In this document: in pieces, positions 41,920 to 52,732 of the stretch
Layout: the number at the start of each line of letters is the position of its first letter
Position numbering within the stretch: the stretch's first letter is position 1
Assembly: GCF_027571385.1 (NCBI RefSeq)
Contig: NZ_CP085636.1
Span: 4,884,501-4,948,500 of the forward strand
Direction of reading: 5' to 3'
Length of the DNA: 64,000 nt
DNA from: Shewanella sp. MTB7
Lineage (GTDB): Bacteria > Pseudomonadota > Gammaproteobacteria > Enterobacterales > Shewanellaceae
Made by a program: the position numbers and the translations under genes
Notes under the pieces: model-generated
The model's database searches: none
Seen by the model: the letters and a program-made list of their open reading frames with translations, nothing else
What the model was told of the DNA's origin: nothing

Positions 41920-43095
41920 TTATTTTCCGCGAGATTCTAACATAGCTACCGCAGGAAGTTCCTTACCTTCTAAAAATTCAAGGAAAGCACCACCACCAGT
42001 AGAGATATATGACACTTTATCCGCAATACCATACTTGTCCACTGCAGCCAATGTATCTCCACCACCGGCGATAGAAAATGCATTCGAATCAGCAATCGCT
42101 TGCGCGATGCGCTTAGTACCCTCACCGAATTGGTCAAACTCAAAAACGCCAACCGGACCGTTCCATACTATAGTGCCAGCATTCTTTAAGATCTCGGCCA
42201 GTGCTTCAGCACTATTAGGTCCGATATCGAAGATCATCTCACTATCAGCAACCTGACTAACATCTTTAAGCGTAGCACTTGCTGTAGGACTGAACTCACC
42301 CGCTACAACGACATCTGTCGGCACTGGTATATCTGCCCCTCGACTCTTAGCGTTAGCCATTAGACGCTTAGCCTCATCTATAAGGTCTGCTTCATAAAGT
42401 GACTTTCCCACTTCATGACCCGCTGCTGCAATGAAGGTGTTAGCAATACCACCACCAACAACAAGCTGATCCACGATAGTAGATAGACTCTCTAATACCG
42501 TCAGTTTAGTCGATACTTTAGAACCGCCAACGATGGCCACAAGTGGACGAGCAGGGTTATCCATCGCCTTACCTAAAGCTTCCAGTTCACCAGCAAGCAG
42601 AGGGCCTGCACAAGCGATTGGAGCATGAAGCCCTACGCCATGAGTCGATGCTTGGGCACGGTGCGCCGTACCAAAGGCATCCATCACATAGACATCACAA
42701 AGCGCCGCTAACTTTTTAGCGAGTGCTTCATCATTTTTCTTTTCGCCAACATTGAAACGTACGTTTTCGAACACCACCACTTCACCCACTTTAGCCTCAA
42801 CACCGTTGAGGTAGTCTGTCACTAAACGTACTGGGCAAGAGAGTGATTTAGCAAGATAATCAACCACTGGTTGAAGTGAGAATTCTGAGTTAAATTCACC
42901 TTCTGTTGGACGCCCAAGATGAGACATCACCATCACTGCCGCGCCTTTTTCAAGCGCGAGTTTAATCGTAGGCAGAGCGGCACGCAGACGCGCATCACTG
43001 GTCACAACACCGTCACTGACTGGCACATTAAGATCTTCACGAATAAGCACTCGCTTACCTTGTAGATCTAATGAAGACATATTGATAATAGCCAT
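41920..43095 (-). CDS. pgk: Phosphoglycerate kinase
   Basis: 391 aa from the ATG at 43095 (AGGGAAA upstream; the frame is open 24 codons further but without a start signal). Signatures: [45 protein letters not shown] and [40 protein letters not shown]. It makes ATP from 1,3-bisphosphoglycerate. Expected to be cotranscribed with epd in the classical epd-pgk-fba cluster. Confidence 0.97.
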   Translation of the reverse strand: MAIINMSSLDLQGKRVLIREDLNVPVSDGVVTSDARLRAALPTIKLALEKGAAVMVMSHLGRPTEGEFNSEFSLQPVVDYLAKSLSCPVRLVTDYLNGVEAKVGEVVVFENVRFNVGEKKNDEALAKKLAALCDVYVMDAFGTAHRAQASTHGVGLHAPIACAGPLLAGELEALGKAMDNPARPLVAIVGGSKVSTKLTVLESLSTIVDQLVVGGGIANTFIAAAGHEVGKSLYEADLIDEAKRLMANAKSRGADIPVPTDVVVAGEFSPTASATLKDVSQVADSEMIFDIGPNSAEALAEILKNAGTIVWNGPVGVFEFDQFGEGTKRIAQAIADSNAFSIAGGGDTLAAVDKYGIADKVSYISTGGGAFLEFLEGKELPAVAMLESRGK

Positions 43096-43167
43096 TTCTT
43101 GTTTCCCTAAATGCTTAAAAGTTAAAGTTAAAAATAAACGGATTATCTGACCGCCGGGACACAACAC

Positions 43168-43534
43168 CAGGCCATCAGCAAAATTTTTTCTAAATTCTAG
43201 GCTAGGTTCTAGGTTCTAGGTTCTGCACAATAAACAACGCCAAGCTTACTCTGTTCTAATCTTTTGTTTTTCCTAGAAACCAGCTTCTCCTCAGACTCTA
43301 GAGCACTCGTAAACTCGCTGCGAGGACGCTTCGCGGCTAGAGCGGTGACCCTGCTATACAATCAAAAGACTGCACTATTCCTAAGACCTACTTTGAAATT
43401 TGTGACGGCATAAATGCCGACCTACAAAATCTATTTTTCTTCCGCCTTTGCTCTTTCGGCTCTACCCGCCTTAACTTTTCCTAGGACCTTCTTTTCCTAG
43501 AACCTCGAACCTTCTCTGCACCTAGAATCTTCTT
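43168..43534. repeat. epd-pgk spacer with repeated CTAGGTTCTAGG / CCTAGAACC units
   Basis: TAGGTTCTAGGTTCTAGGTTCT at 43200-43221 (three head-to-tail units) and, inverted, TTTTCCTAGAACCT near 43492-43506, GAACCTTCTTTT and CACCTAGAATCTTC nearby. The same AGGTTCTAGGAAAAG element occurs at 60970-61000. No gene is present. Confidence 0.65.
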
Positions 43535-44557
43535 TTAAGCTCTTTTTGCTTTTATCATCTCTAAACTGGTGTCTAGCATACGGTTTGCAAAGCCCCACTC
43601 GTTATCACACCATAAAAGCAACTTTACGAGATGACCAGCACTGACTCGAGTTTGAGTTCCATCGACAATACTGGACCTTGGATCATGGTTAAAATCACAA
43701 GATACGAGCGGCTCGTCAGTATAACCTAAAACACCTTTATAAAGGCCCTTAGATGCTTGCCTAAGCACTTGATTCACTAATGCGATATCAACGTTTGACT
43801 CGATAGTGACGGAGACGTCGATGGCCGTTACATTGATAGTTGGCACACGTACTGAGATAGCTTCAAACTTATCTTTCATATGCGGTAATATGCGCTCGAT
43901 TCCCCTCGCCAATTTGGTATCCACGGGAATAATAGATTGACCCGCAGCCCGCGTTCGACGCAGATCATCATGATAAGCATCGATGACTTGCTGATCATTC
44001 ATCGCAGAGTGAATGGTTGTGATAGCACCACTTTTCACCGTAAAATGTTCATCTAAGACTTCGATAACAGGCACAATACAGTTCGTCGTGCATGAAGCAT
44101 TAGAGACCACTGTGTGCTCAGCTTTGAGCAGATGATGATTCACACCATAAACAATGGTGGCATCCACATCACTCGATGATGGATGACTGATAAGTACCTG
44201 TTTGGCGCCGGCATGGATGTGAGCCTCACAGCTTTCGCGGTCAGACAGTACACCTGTCGCTTCATAAACAATATCGATATCCATCTCACCCCATGGGAGT
44301 TTGCTGGGATCACTTTCATGTAAAAGGGTAATGGCATCATCACCGATCAACATCTTTTGCCCATCAGCGTCTAACTGCACCAGGGATTGAAAACGACCAT
44401 GGGTGGTATCGTATTGAGTGAGATGAAGCATGGCTTCAGGTTTGGCAAGTTCGTTAATGGCAACGATCTGAATTTGAGCACGCTTACCCGTTTCATAAAC
44501 AGCGCGAAGAATTGAGCGACCGATGCGGCCATATCCATTGATTGCGACTCTAATCAT
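43535..44557 (-). CDS. epd: D-erythrose-4-phosphate dehydrogenase
   Basis: 340 aa. NAD-binding [13 protein letters not shown] at the start, catalytic [21 protein letters not shown] with Cys near 155, and the Epd-type [33 protein letters not shown] in place of the GAPDH TVDGPS motif. It starts pyridoxal-5-phosphate synthesis by oxidising erythrose-4-phosphate. It lies between tkt and pgk. AAGGATAGAG precedes the ATG. Confidence 0.95.
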   Translation of the reverse strand: MIRVAINGYGRIGRSILRAVYETGKRAQIQIVAINELAKPEAMLHLTQYDTTHGRFQSLVQLDADGQKMLIGDDAITLLHESDPSKLPWGEMDIDIVYEATGVLSDRESCEAHIHAGAKQVLISHPSSSDVDATIVYGVNHHLLKAEHTVVSNASCTTNCIVPVIEVLDEHFTVKSGAITTIHSAMNDQQVIDAYHDDLRRTRAAGQSIIPVDTKLARGIERILPHMKDKFEAISVRVPTINVTAIDVSVTIESNVDIALVNQVLRQASKGLYKGVLGYTDEPLVSCDFNHDPRSSIVDGTQTRVSAGHLVKLLLWCDNEWGFANRMLDTSLEMIKAKRA

Positions 44558-44735
44558 TGATCTATCTCTATCCTTTTTAAGCTCAATTTTTAATACAACA
44601 ACGGCCTACCATTATAGGTAAGCCGTTCTATCATAAATGCTTAAAGTGAAAAATGTTTAAACAATTATTTCGCATCATAGAATAATCCATTGATTAGATA
44701 ACCAATGGATCATCAACAGCTTTACAACAGAGTGC

Positions 44736-46727
44736 TTATAGACTGTTAGCCTTTGCGACCACGTTTTCAACGGTAAAGCCAAAGTACTTCAACAAATCGC
44801 CACCAGGTGCTGACTCACCGAAAGTCGTCATGCCAACAATAGCACCGTTGAAACCAACATACTTATGCCAGAAATCAACATGAGCAGCTTCAATCGCTAC
44901 ACGCTTAGTGACAGCACTTGGAAGAACAGACTCTTTATAGTCGACATCTTGCTTATCAAACTCGTTGGTTGAAGGCATAGAAACAACACGAACCTTTTGA
45001 CCTTGTTCAGTCAAGACTGCAGCTGAATCGATAGCAAGCTGCACTTCCGAGCCCGTTGCAATAAGGATTAAGTCTGGCGTGCCTGCACAATCAACTAAGG
45101 TGTAACCACCTTTAGCTACGTTAGCGAGTTGCTCTGCGCTACGTGCCTGAGCTTTTAGGCCTTGGCGACTGAAGATCAACGAAGTAGGTGCATCACGACG
45201 CTCAATTGCCGACTTCCAAGAAACAGCCGTTTCAGCCGCATCACATGGACGCCAAACTGTCATGTTTGGTGTCATACGCAAGTTAGCAAGTTGTTCTACT
45301 GGTTGGTGAGTTGGACCATCTTCACCTTGACCAATTGAATCATGGGTATAAACGAAGATATTTTGAATTCCCATCAACGCAGACATACGTACAGCATTAC
45401 GCGCATATTCCATAAACATCATGAACGTAGCACCATAGTTAATGAAGCCACCGTGTAGTGAGGCTCCATTCATGATACCGCTCATACCAAATTCACGTAC
45501 ACCGTAATAAATGTAGTTGCCGGCTGGATCGTCTTGAATGCCTTTAGAACCAGACCAAAGTGTCAAGTTAGAACCTGCAAGGTCGGCTGAGCCACCAAGG
45601 AGTTCAGGTAACATGTTACCGAAGAAACCGATGGCATTTTGTGATGCTTTACGGCTGGCAATCCCTTCCGCTTTATCTTGAGACTCCTGAACAAAAGCTT
45701 GCGCTTTCTCTTCAAAGTCAGCAGGTAGGTCACCAGTGATAACACGGCGCTTATACTCTGCAGCAAGTTCAGGGAATGCAGCTTCATAGGCAGCAAACTT
45801 ATCATTCCAGTTAGCTTCATTGGTTTGGCCTGCTTCTTTTGCATCCCAACCAGCGTACACATTTTCAGGAATTTCAAAAGCGGCGTGCTCCCAACCAAGG
45901 AACTCACGAGCTGCAGCGATTTCAGCATCACCTAATGGTGCACCGTGACAGTCATGGCTACCAGATTTGTTTGGCGAACCAAAACCAATGGTGGTTTTAC
46001 AACAGATCATAGATGGCTTGTCAGTGACAGACTTAGCTGCTTCGATTGCCGCACGAATCGCATCACTGTCGTGACCATCGACGTTAGCAATTACATGCCA
46101 ACCGTATGATTCAAAACGCTTAGGTGTATCATCGGTGAACCAACCTTCAACGTGACCATCGATGGAAATACCGTTGTCATCCCAAAACGCAACAAGCTTA
46201 CCTAGGCCTAAAGTACCAGCAAGTGAGCAAACTTCATGTGAGAGACCCTCCATCAAGCAGCCATCACCAAGGAAGCAGTATGTGAAGTGATCGACGATGT
46301 CATGGCCTGGTTGATTAAACTGCGCTGCCAAGGTCTTTTCAGCAATCGCCATACCCACAGCATTACTGATACCTGCACCTAAAGGCCCTGTTGTTGTTTC
46401 AACACCTGGGGTATAACCATATTCAGGGTGACCCGGCGTTTTTGAGTGTAACTGGCGGAAGTTTTTAATCTCTTCAATAGGCAGTGCATAGCCTGTCAAA
46501 TGAAGCAAAGAGTAGATAAGCATTGAGCCATGACCGTTTGATAGGATAAAGCGATCACGGTCAACCCACTCAGGATTATTTGGGTTGTGCTTAAGGAAAT
46601 CGTTCCAAAGCACTTCAGCGATGTCAGCCATCCCCATTGGTGCACCAGGATGACCTGAATTGGCTTTTTGAACGGCATCCATCGTTAATGCGCGGATAGC
46701 GTTTGCGAGTTCTTTACGAGATGACAT
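44736..46727 (-). CDS. tkt: Transketolase
   Basis: 663 aa from the ATG at 46727 (AGCAGGAGAG upstream). Thiamine diphosphate enzyme: [55 protein letters not shown], the catalytic His and [12 protein letters not shown], and [20 protein letters not shown]. It moves two-carbon units in the pentose phosphate pathway and supplies erythrose-4-phosphate to Epd. It is upstream of epd on the same strand. Confidence 0.97.
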   Translation of the reverse strand: MSSRKELANAIRALTMDAVQKANSGHPGAPMGMADIAEVLWNDFLKHNPNNPEWVDRDRFILSNGHGSMLIYSLLHLTGYALPIEEIKNFRQLHSKTPGHPEYGYTPGVETTTGPLGAGISNAVGMAIAEKTLAAQFNQPGHDIVDHFTYCFLGDGCLMEGLSHEVCSLAGTLGLGKLVAFWDDNGISIDGHVEGWFTDDTPKRFESYGWHVIANVDGHDSDAIRAAIEAAKSVTDKPSMICCKTTIGFGSPNKSGSHDCHGAPLGDAEIAAAREFLGWEHAAFEIPENVYAGWDAKEAGQTNEANWNDKFAAYEAAFPELAAEYKRRVITGDLPADFEEKAQAFVQESQDKAEGIASRKASQNAIGFFGNMLPELLGGSADLAGSNLTLWSGSKGIQDDPAGNYIYYGVREFGMSGIMNGASLHGGFINYGATFMMFMEYARNAVRMSALMGIQNIFVYTHDSIGQGEDGPTHQPVEQLANLRMTPNMTVWRPCDAAETAVSWKSAIERRDAPTSLIFSRQGLKAQARSAEQLANVAKGGYTLVDCAGTPDLILIATGSEVQLAIDSAAVLTEQGQKVRVVSMPSTNEFDKQDVDYKESVLPSAVTKRVAIEAAHVDFWHKYVGFNGAIVGMTTFGESAPGGDLLKYFGFTVENVVAKANSL

Positions 46728-47109
46728 GCTCTCTCCTGCTTGTTTTTTTTTGAAGTCTAGAGCAACGAGCACTATATCGATCAGCACTTATTAAATCATC
46801 GATGCTCTACGGCAAATTTGGGAGCCATATTTTCGCCTACATAACAAGTTGACGCAAATTGTTTATCACAGTTATGGGCATTTTCTTAACGTAAGTACAC
46901 AATATTGGCAGAGATCATAGGTGTACCTTGAACAATCTATTCACCGTCATGAAAAATATCTTGTGATAAAATGAAAACTGCAGATCAACTATCAACCTGA
47001 TATATAAAGAGTATTAACAATAAATCACTCCCAACAACATAAGTAATGTCACAATTTCGAGGAATAATTCGTCATCGGGGGTGATAAGAATGCCATAATG
47101 AATTAAAAT

Positions 47110-47133
47110 AGCCATCTAGATGTAGATACTTCT
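47110..47133 (+). promoter_or_regulatory. Tandem MetJ-box-like operator upstream of metK
   Basis: Three adjacent octamers, AGCCATCT, AGATGTAG and ATACTTCT, match AGACGTCT at 6, 5 and 6 of 8 positions. MetJ binds two or more such boxes in tandem and represses metK when S-adenosylmethionine is high (known in enteric bacteria). It lies 120 bp before the metK start. Confidence 0.5.
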
Positions 47134-47222
47134 ATACCCAAACGGCTTCACGATGCAAGGTTCACCCTAAGTAGAAGGTGTGTTCGCCACATACTATAGT
47201 GGCTTGATAGCTTGGGTATACA
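47134..47222. repeat. Inverted-repeat bounded intergenic element (MITE-like)
   Basis: CTATACCCAAAC near 47131-47142 and GCTTGGGTATAC near 47211-47222 form terminal inverted repeats around about 70 bp with internal GTTCACC/TTCGCC-type repeats. Similar TATACCC-ended elements are common in Vibrio and Shewanella intergenic DNA (from memory). It forms part of the metK leader. Confidence 0.5.
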
Positions 47223-47252
47223 TTCAAATGGTTTAACGACGAGATTCCCACC

Positions 47253-48404
47253 ATGGCAAAGCACTTGTTCACCTCTGAGTCAGTCTCAGAAGGTCATCCA
47301 GATAAAATCGCCGATCAGATTTCTGATGCGGTATTAGACGCAATACTAGAGCAAGATCCAAAAGCTCGTGTTGCGTGTGAAACATACGTAAAAACCGGCA
47401 TGGTTATGGTTGGTGGTGAAGTCACGACTTCAGCTTGGGTCGATATCGAAGAGATCACCCGCAAGACCGTACGTGACATTGGTTACATCAATTCGGATAT
47501 GGGCTTTGATGCCGATTCTTGTGCTGTATTAAATGTCATTGGTAAGCAATCACCTGATATTAACCAAGGTGTCGATCGCGCAGATCCTAAAGAACAAGGT
47601 GCCGGTGACCAAGGTCTGATGTTTGGTTATGCCAATAACGAAACCGACGTATTCATGCCTGCTCCAATCACTTATGCTCACGCACTTGTCAAGCGTCAAT
47701 CAGAAGTTCGCAAGAACAAAATTCTGTCTTGGTTACGTCCTGATGCCAAGAGTCAGGTGACGTTTGCATACGAAGACAATAAAATTGTTGGTATCGATGC
47801 TATTGTTCTGTCGACCCAGCACTGCGAAAGTATCAATCAGAAAGATCTTATCGAAGGCGTGATGGAAACCATCATTAAGCCTGTACTTCCTGCAGAATGG
47901 TTGAATAAAGACACAAAGTACTTTATTAATCCAACAGGTCGTTTTGTTATTGGTGGCCCAGTAGGTGATTGTGGTCTTACCGGTCGTAAGATTATCGTTG
48001 ATACTTATGGCGGCATGGCTCGTCATGGTGGTGGGGCATTCTCAGGAAAAGACCCATCAAAGGTTGACCGTAGTGCAGCATATGCGGCACGTTATGTAGC
48101 AAAGAACATCGTAGCTGCAGGTCTTGCTGAACGTTGTGAACTTCAAGTCTCCTATGCTATTGGTGTTGCAGAGCCAACCTCAATCAGTATCGAAACATTC
48201 GGTACAGGCAAAGTATCTGAAGAATTGTTAATTAAATTGGTTCGCCAGCACTTTGACCTACGTCCATACGGTCTAACTGAGATGTTGGACTTAGCTCGTC
48301 CAATCTATCAATCTACAGCAGCATATGGCCACTTCGGTCGCAATGAGTTCCCATGGGAACGTACCGATAAAGTTGAAGTCCTACGCGCTGACGCTAAATT
48401 ATAA
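47253..48404 (+). CDS. metK: S-adenosylmethionine synthase
   Basis: 383 aa. [22 protein letters not shown] at residues about 8-29, [12 protein letters not shown], and [34 protein letters not shown] are the MAT family signatures. It makes S-adenosylmethionine from methionine and ATP, the donor for methyltransferases including the phage enzyme at 7930. Divergent from tkt, with possible MetJ control. Confidence 0.98.
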   Translation: MAKHLFTSESVSEGHPDKIADQISDAVLDAILEQDPKARVACETYVKTGMVMVGGEVTTSAWVDIEEITRKTVRDIGYINSDMGFDADSCAVLNVIGKQSPDINQGVDRADPKEQGAGDQGLMFGYANNETDVFMPAPITYAHALVKRQSEVRKNKILSWLRPDAKSQVTFAYEDNKIVGIDAIVLSTQHCESINQKDLIEGVMETIIKPVLPAEWLNKDTKYFINPTGRFVIGGPVGDCGLTGRKIIVDTYGGMARHGGGAFSGKDPSKVDRSAAYAARYVAKNIVAAGLAERCELQVSYAIGVAEPTSISIETFGTGKVSEELLIKLVRQHFDLRPYGLTEMLDLARPIYQSTAAYGHFGRNEFPWERTDKVEVLRADAKL

Positions 48405-48440
48405 TTATTTTTCTGTCGGCTAACTCCTGATAGAAAACAA

Positions 48441-48466
48441 AAAACCGCCTTCGGCGGTTTTTTTAT
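48441..48466 (+). terminator. Bidirectional terminator between metK and the MBL-fold gene
   Basis: AAACCGCC / GGCGGTTT with loop TTC, A run before and T run after, between convergent genes. Confidence 0.88.
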
Positions 48467-48480
48467 ATTTAAATGACGAA

Positions 48481-49341
48481 TTAAATCTCCACCATACGCC
48501 CTGTAGGTAGATATTCTAATCGCTTGCCAAGCTCCTCTTTTAAGATACCGTATGCCTTCATTCCGGTGCAGTGCCCTGTATAGTATTTGCCAACAGGAAA
48601 ACGTAACAAGCTACGCCCCAGAGCTCTAATATCTTGCTTACTACCGCCGACGGTATTAAATAGCGGTAAACCAACTAAGTGAAAACCACCAACCAATGCC
48701 TTTATTTTGCTATCTGGAAATTGATTGATCGCAGTATCAAGCATATTTAATATTCCACTATGACCACAACCAGAGAACACAATCAAGCCATCCTCCTCCT
48801 TCACAACCATCATAAGTTCATGTTCAAAACTATCCGGTTGACACCCTTCACTTCCTTTAGTGAATAAGTAACGATTTCCCTTAGGCTGAGGGTAGCGATG
48901 ACTGATTGATGTAAGAATATAGACATTCGGAAAGATTTCCGTCGTTTGCTCAATGAAATTAAATCGGCCATGGAAACGTTCAAAAATACGCTTGTCTATC
49001 CCGACATTTAGCGTGGGACCATAAGCCTTAAATGCTGGGATTTTGAAGAGATACTCTTGTGTTTCACACTCTCGCACAAACACGGGAATACGGCGGTTAA
49101 GCTCAAGAAGGTAGGCTACGCCATTAAAGTGATCATGGTGTCGATGAGAAATAACAGCACCATCAAGTTTTTGCATATCGATCCCGAGTAAAGCCGCATT
49201 ATCACAAAATGCACGACCGTTTCCAGTATCAAACACTAGCTGTAAATTCATCGTATCCAGATGAAAAGACAATCCCCTTTCAACCCGTAAATCAGGTCTA
49301 TCTTTGAGTCTGGTATTTTCAACTAACGCCGTCAACTTCAT
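48481..49341 (-). CDS. Metallo-beta-lactamase-fold hydrolase (MptG/PqsE-like subgroup)
   Basis: 286 aa from the ATG at 49341. GLSFHLDTMNLQLVFDTGNGRAFCDNAALLGIDMQKLDGAVISHRHHDHFNGVAYLLELN contains the HxHxDH metal motif (HRHHDH); later VFSGCGHSGILNML and YTGHCTG carry further metal ligands. This arrangement resembles the family near dihydropterin-aminobenzene phosphate synthase and other archaeal-type MBL hydrolases. Substrate unknown. It is 23 bp after a small gene of unknown function and converges on metK. Confidence 0.85.
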   Translation of the reverse strand: MKLTALVENTRLKDRPDLRVERGLSFHLDTMNLQLVFDTGNGRAFCDNAALLGIDMQKLDGAVISHRHHDHFNGVAYLLELNRRIPVFVRECETQEYLFKIPAFKAYGPTLNVGIDKRIFERFHGRFNFIEQTTEIFPNVYILTSISHRYPQPKGNRYLFTKGSEGCQPDSFEHELMMVVKEEDGLIVFSGCGHSGILNMLDTAINQFPDSKIKALVGGFHLVGLPLFNTVGGSKQDIRALGRSLLRFPVGKYYTGHCTGMKAYGILKEELGKRLEYLPTGRMVEI

Positions 49342-49364
49342 CTTCAACTCTCTGATTTTCGGTG

Positions 49365-49739
49365 TTAACAATGATCGAAGTGAGCGTTTTCCATACACAT
49401 AAACGACACTTGTTGCATCGACATCACCGGTATAGTTAACTCTCTTAAAGAGCTCATATCGACACTGACCTCCTCTTTTAGAACACGAATATTTGCAGCA
49501 TAACTATTCGTCCGGCCGCACATTATCCACTCTGCCTGCCACCTAACAAGGTAATAGCGTTCATCTGTAGACCCATTCCCCTGAGCCAGACTAGCTTCAT
49601 AAACTAAAGGGGTCGAACTGCCAGCCTCACAAGCGTCAAAAGTTGAATAAATAAGAGCGACCACAAGCTTGGTATTATCAAACGCTGATAAGGAAAGGTT
49701 AATGTAAGGTGCCAGTACGCTATCCAGGGATTCAGTCAC
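49365..49739 (-). CDS. Hypothetical protein (124 aa)
   Basis: Soluble, no signal peptide, predicted beta-rich (NLSLSAFDNTKLVVALIYSTFDACEAG, RYYLVRWQAEWIMC), four Cys near the C-terminal half. No family recognised. Its start is one base after the stop of the acetyltransferase gene, and the MBL gene follows by 23 bp, so the three likely form one operon. Confidence 0.62.
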   Translation of the reverse strand: MTESLDSVLAPYINLSLSAFDNTKLVVALIYSTFDACEAGSSTPLVYEASLAQGNGSTDERYYLVRWQAEWIMCGRTNSYAANIRVLKEEVSVDMSSLRELTIPVMSMQQVSFMCMENAHFDHC

Positions 49740-49740
49740 A

Positions 49741-50304
49741 TTACTCTCCCAAATTATCGAGAGCTAACAGATAATAATCTCTATCATCAAAAGTAAAAAA
49801 ATCCAACACTTGCATTGATGCCTTATTGGTATGAGCAGAAAAAGAGGCCATATTATCTTCAGCAATAAAAGTCAGCATAAAGGGAAATTGACGACTGACA
49901 TGCTCCTTGAGAGTTGAAACCAGTTGCTCAAATATTCCCTGACCACGATAGGATTGTTTAATCCAAATTGGACCATATTGGCAAGCGTTATTTTGGGTTA
50001 ACTTGACACCTTTCAGGCTAAATTGACCTAATTGCTTAAGAATATGTCGGTAAACAGGCCAAGTTTGGAAAAATGACCAAGGACCCGCGATAACATATGC
50101 CACAATCTCCTGTCGATCCTCAGCGACAACAATCCAGCCCTTCTCAATCAAGTGAATGAGATCTTTAGAATCAAATACTTGCCCATTAAAGCTACTAGCC
50201 TGAGACTCATTACCCAGCTCATCATTAATATTTTGACATTCAAGCCTCTGTAATTGCTCAACATCGTCAAGATAAGCCAATCTGATTTCCATTACTCTAC
50301 TCAT
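49741..50304 (-). CDS. GNAT-family acetyltransferase
   Basis: 187 aa. IRLAYLDDVEQLQRLECQNIN at the start, GWIVVAEDRQEIVAYVIAG, then the acetyl-CoA site IWIKQSYRGQGIFEQLVSTLKEHV (RGQG-x-F). A second ATG lies 4 codons in. The acceptor is unknown. First gene of a probable three-gene operon. Confidence 0.85.
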   Translation of the reverse strand: MSRVMEIRLAYLDDVEQLQRLECQNINDELGNESQASSFNGQVFDSKDLIHLIEKGWIVVAEDRQEIVAYVIAGPWSFFQTWPVYRHILKQLGQFSLKGVKLTQNNACQYGPIWIKQSYRGQGIFEQLVSTLKEHVSRQFPFMLTFIAEDNMASFSAHTNKASMQVLDFFTFDDRDYYLLALDNLGE

Positions 50305-50464
50305 ATTCGGTTAACAATTAGAAAATTTGCATTATACAGGCATAGTCAAATCCATTAAATCGTCTTTGACCAGATAGCTCTAACCTAAGCAATTATTTGC
50401 TAAAAGCTGATATGACTACCACAATTAATATCTATAAAACACAACAAGACTTGTCTAGGCTCCT

Positions 50465-51457
50465 ATGCTTCCAGAGAATATTGATACCACAATCAGCTTA
50501 CTTGAAAGTGATAACACCCAGCTTAATCTGGTCAGGTGGATGCATCAGTGTGAACTGATGCATCGTTATTACCAGTCAGATGTTGTCTTTGTCATTCAGA
50601 AAACAGGTCAAGGATTTGAAATTATCGTCAGCTCGATCAGCCAAGCTCGCTGCTTTACAACTGGCACCCTATTCGAAAAAGAGACCCCTATATTTAAGCG
50701 TTTAATTCACACACCACCAGAGGGCCTTAATATCGACTTAACCAGTCAAAAGTCACAAGATTTACCTAAGGATTTCAACGAAGCAAACAATATGCTGACT
50801 CGGCCAATATTATGGCCAGATGGCACTCATTTTGGCTGCATTTGTGTGCTAAATTCAAAAACGTCAAGGAGTGAAGCTAACGCTTTTATGCTTGAACCAT
50901 TTCAAGTTTTACTGCAACAGGAGCTTTCCCTATATTGTCAAACTCAACGCATTGAATCCTTATCAATGAGAGACAAGGACACTGGCATGCTAAATGAATA
51001 TGGTTTCATTATGATGGCTCCCAGACAACTGAGTTTAGGCCGACGTTTTGGAGCCCACGCAGGCATTATATTGGTTGAATTATTACCCGACCCTACAACT
51101 CAAAATATTGAGGAACACCATAATCGATTGTTGGGCAAAATTATCCAAGACACCATACGTACGGCGGATATCGCTGCACACTATGATGAAACACAGTTTG
51201 CAGTACTGGTTTTTGTAGATTCAGAGCGTGAGCTACTCCATATCTCTCGACGAATTGAAAAACTTCTTAACCAACAAAATGAGAACCTCGAAATCGACTT
51301 TAGTTGTAGCTACTTCAGTCCAAAGTCATCGATGAAACTGAGTCCTATGCTAGAACAAACCAAAAAAGGACTCAGGTCTGAGCAAGCAAAGCAGGGTGCT
51401 CGACTACTGGCGACAAAGATAGAAACTAGGGATGAAGCTAGCAGTAACTTAATGTAA
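50465..51457 (+). CDS. GAF-like plus degenerate GGDEF-domain protein
   Basis: 330 aa. Residues about 15-160 look like a GAF sensor domain (MLTRPILWPDGTHFGCICVLNSK). Residues about 165-320 have a GGDEF fold order, MRDKDTGMLNEYGFIMMAPRQL (the D-x-LTGLxNR equivalent) and the active-site position reads AHYDETQFAVLVF in place of GGDEF, so cyclic-di-GMP synthesis is not expected. It may bind nucleotide or partners as a signalling protein. No membrane segment. Confidence 0.78.
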   Translation: MLPENIDTTISLLESDNTQLNLVRWMHQCELMHRYYQSDVVFVIQKTGQGFEIIVSSISQARCFTTGTLFEKETPIFKRLIHTPPEGLNIDLTSQKSQDLPKDFNEANNMLTRPILWPDGTHFGCICVLNSKTSRSEANAFMLEPFQVLLQQELSLYCQTQRIESLSMRDKDTGMLNEYGFIMMAPRQLSLGRRFGAHAGIILVELLPDPTTQNIEEHHNRLLGKIIQDTIRTADIAAHYDETQFAVLVFVDSERELLHISRRIEKLLNQQNENLEIDFSCSYFSPKSSMKLSPMLEQTKKGLRSEQAKQGARLLATKIETRDEASSNLM

Positions 51458-51522
51458 ACCCCACCGGCATAATCATCACTTAACTCTTTAAAGCAAACGA
51501 TCCATTACCTAGAGCGCTCACA

Positions 51523-51729
51523 CTACACTTTTGGCTTTTCATGTGCCTTTGCCCATTGAATGAAAAGAACAACGGGAAAGGGAGATATCATCACAGCCCC
51601 AAGCCCTATCAAAGTGGACACTGTTACTATACCGCTAACGACTTGGCTAATATCTGTAAAGAGGTATAGTGCTACGCCACTGAAAAGGAGCACAAGACCT
51701 AACCAATGCATCACTTTTAATGTTTTCAT
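51523..51729 (-). CDS. Small inner-membrane protein (68 aa)
   Basis: Two hydrophobic helices (MHWLGLVLLFSGVALYLF and SGIVTVSTLIGLGAVMISPFPVVLFI) with a short basic C-terminus. AAGGGATG gives a good ribosome site. No family recognised. Confidence 0.65.
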   Translation of the reverse strand: MKTLKVMHWLGLVLLFSGVALYLFTDISQVVSGIVTVSTLIGLGAVMISPFPVVLFIQWAKAHEKPKV

Positions 51730-51819
51730 CCCTTTTCCTTCTCTCTGACAGATTTAATGCTTTTTATCTTGCAATATAATTGTCACAATATGACAATTAT
51801 ATTAATTTAGGGCTCTGTC

Positions 51820-52233
51820 ATGTCTATCAAGTATTTCATTATCTCCGCGGCCTTAATTGGCCTCACAGCTTGTCAAAGTTCAAATGTCACCCAAGTTCAA
51901 AATATTAAACTTCAGGGAACCTGGAATATTGAGGTCGTCGCTAATAAACCCGTGATAGATTACAGCCCAGCACAGCTGATCTTTGCCAAAGAGGGAAAAT
52001 TATCTGGAAACAATAGCTGCAATAATTTTTTCGGCAGTTACTTTATTGATGGCGAGAATATTCGTCTTACGCCTGCTGGAAATACGATGAAAGCCTGTGT
52101 CGATGCATTAATGGATCAAGAGCAAAGAGTGATGGCGGCTATGCCGGAAGTGACCAATGCAAGTCTTGTTAAAGGCAAGCTAGTCTTAAAAGATGCCATG
52201 GGGAAAACTCAACTCGTGTTGAGCAAACTCTAA
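51820..52233 (+). CDS. META-domain (HslJ-like) lipoprotein
   Basis: 137 aa. Lipobox LTAC with lipidated Cys at residue 18. The META domain follows: LQGTWNIEVVANKPVIDYSPAQLIFAKEGKLSGNNSCNNFFGSYFIDGENIRLTPAGNTMKACVDALMDQEQRVMAAM, the HslJ pattern with two conserved Cys. Family members are outer-membrane stress or resistance lipoproteins. A terminator follows. Confidence 0.9.
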   Translation: MSIKYFIISAALIGLTACQSSNVTQVQNIKLQGTWNIEVVANKPVIDYSPAQLIFAKEGKLSGNNSCNNFFGSYFIDGENIRLTPAGNTMKACVDALMDQEQRVMAAMPEVTNASLVKGKLVLKDAMGKTQLVLSKL

Positions 52234-52261
52234 TTATTTAAAAGCATTGAATAGTGTTAAT

Positions 52262-52289
52262 AAAAAAACCGTCAAAAAGCGGTTTTTTT
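52262..52289 (+). terminator. Terminator after the META lipoprotein gene
   Basis: AAAAAACCG / CGGTTTTTT stem around TCAAAAAG. It lies between convergent genes and is likely bidirectional. Confidence 0.75.
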
Positions 52290-52307
52290 ATGTATAAATC
52301 ATGATAT

Positions 52308-52607
52308 CTAAGCATCAAAATACCCACTACCATCCTCACCTATCTTTATCTTATGTAAGGCTGCAGGGGGTTGTTCACGCTCGATTAAATAGCTCCAGTA
52401 AGCATCATCAAACCCCCGAAATAGTTGATCGGCTTTACCCTCTGACTTCAAGATAAGCCACCACCAAACTAGCCCCCAAAGGCCAAAAGTCAGTATGGTC
52501 AACATAAAATGAAGGCATTTATGACGCTCAACACCTGCTTGATTCACGCTTTTATCTGCAGAATTTCTATGCACACGGAATTGATAGTTGGCCCTAGCCA
52601 TAGACAC
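52308..52607 (-). CDS. Small membrane protein (99 aa, unknown)
   Basis: One to two hydrophobic segments (HFMLTILTFGLWGLVWWWLIL), basic N-terminus and an acidic, aromatic C-terminus (FRGFDDAYWSYLIEREQPP). The KCLHFMLTILTFGLWGLVWW part resembles short conserved segments of several bacterial membrane proteins. Function unknown. Confidence 0.65.
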   Translation of the reverse strand: MSMARANYQFRVHRNSADKSVNQAGVERHKCLHFMLTILTFGLWGLVWWWLILKSEGKADQLFRGFDDAYWSYLIEREQPPAALHKIKIGEDGSGYFDA

Positions 52608-52732
52608 CTCTCACTCGGTATTCAGTATTAAAAAGTTTAGCAGAGTTAGACTTTAGTCGAGTGGTGAATCGATAAATATTACCACTTACCCAAGTGGGTC
52701 ATGCTAAAGTAGCCACAAAAATTGGAGCGATT

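Larger units (their letters stand above)
46788..47252. other. Divergent tkt-metK spacer
   Basis: 465 bp holding the divergent promoters. Contains the tandem met-box-like array at 47110-47133 and the inverted repeat element at 47134-47222; no gene is seen. Confidence 0.5.
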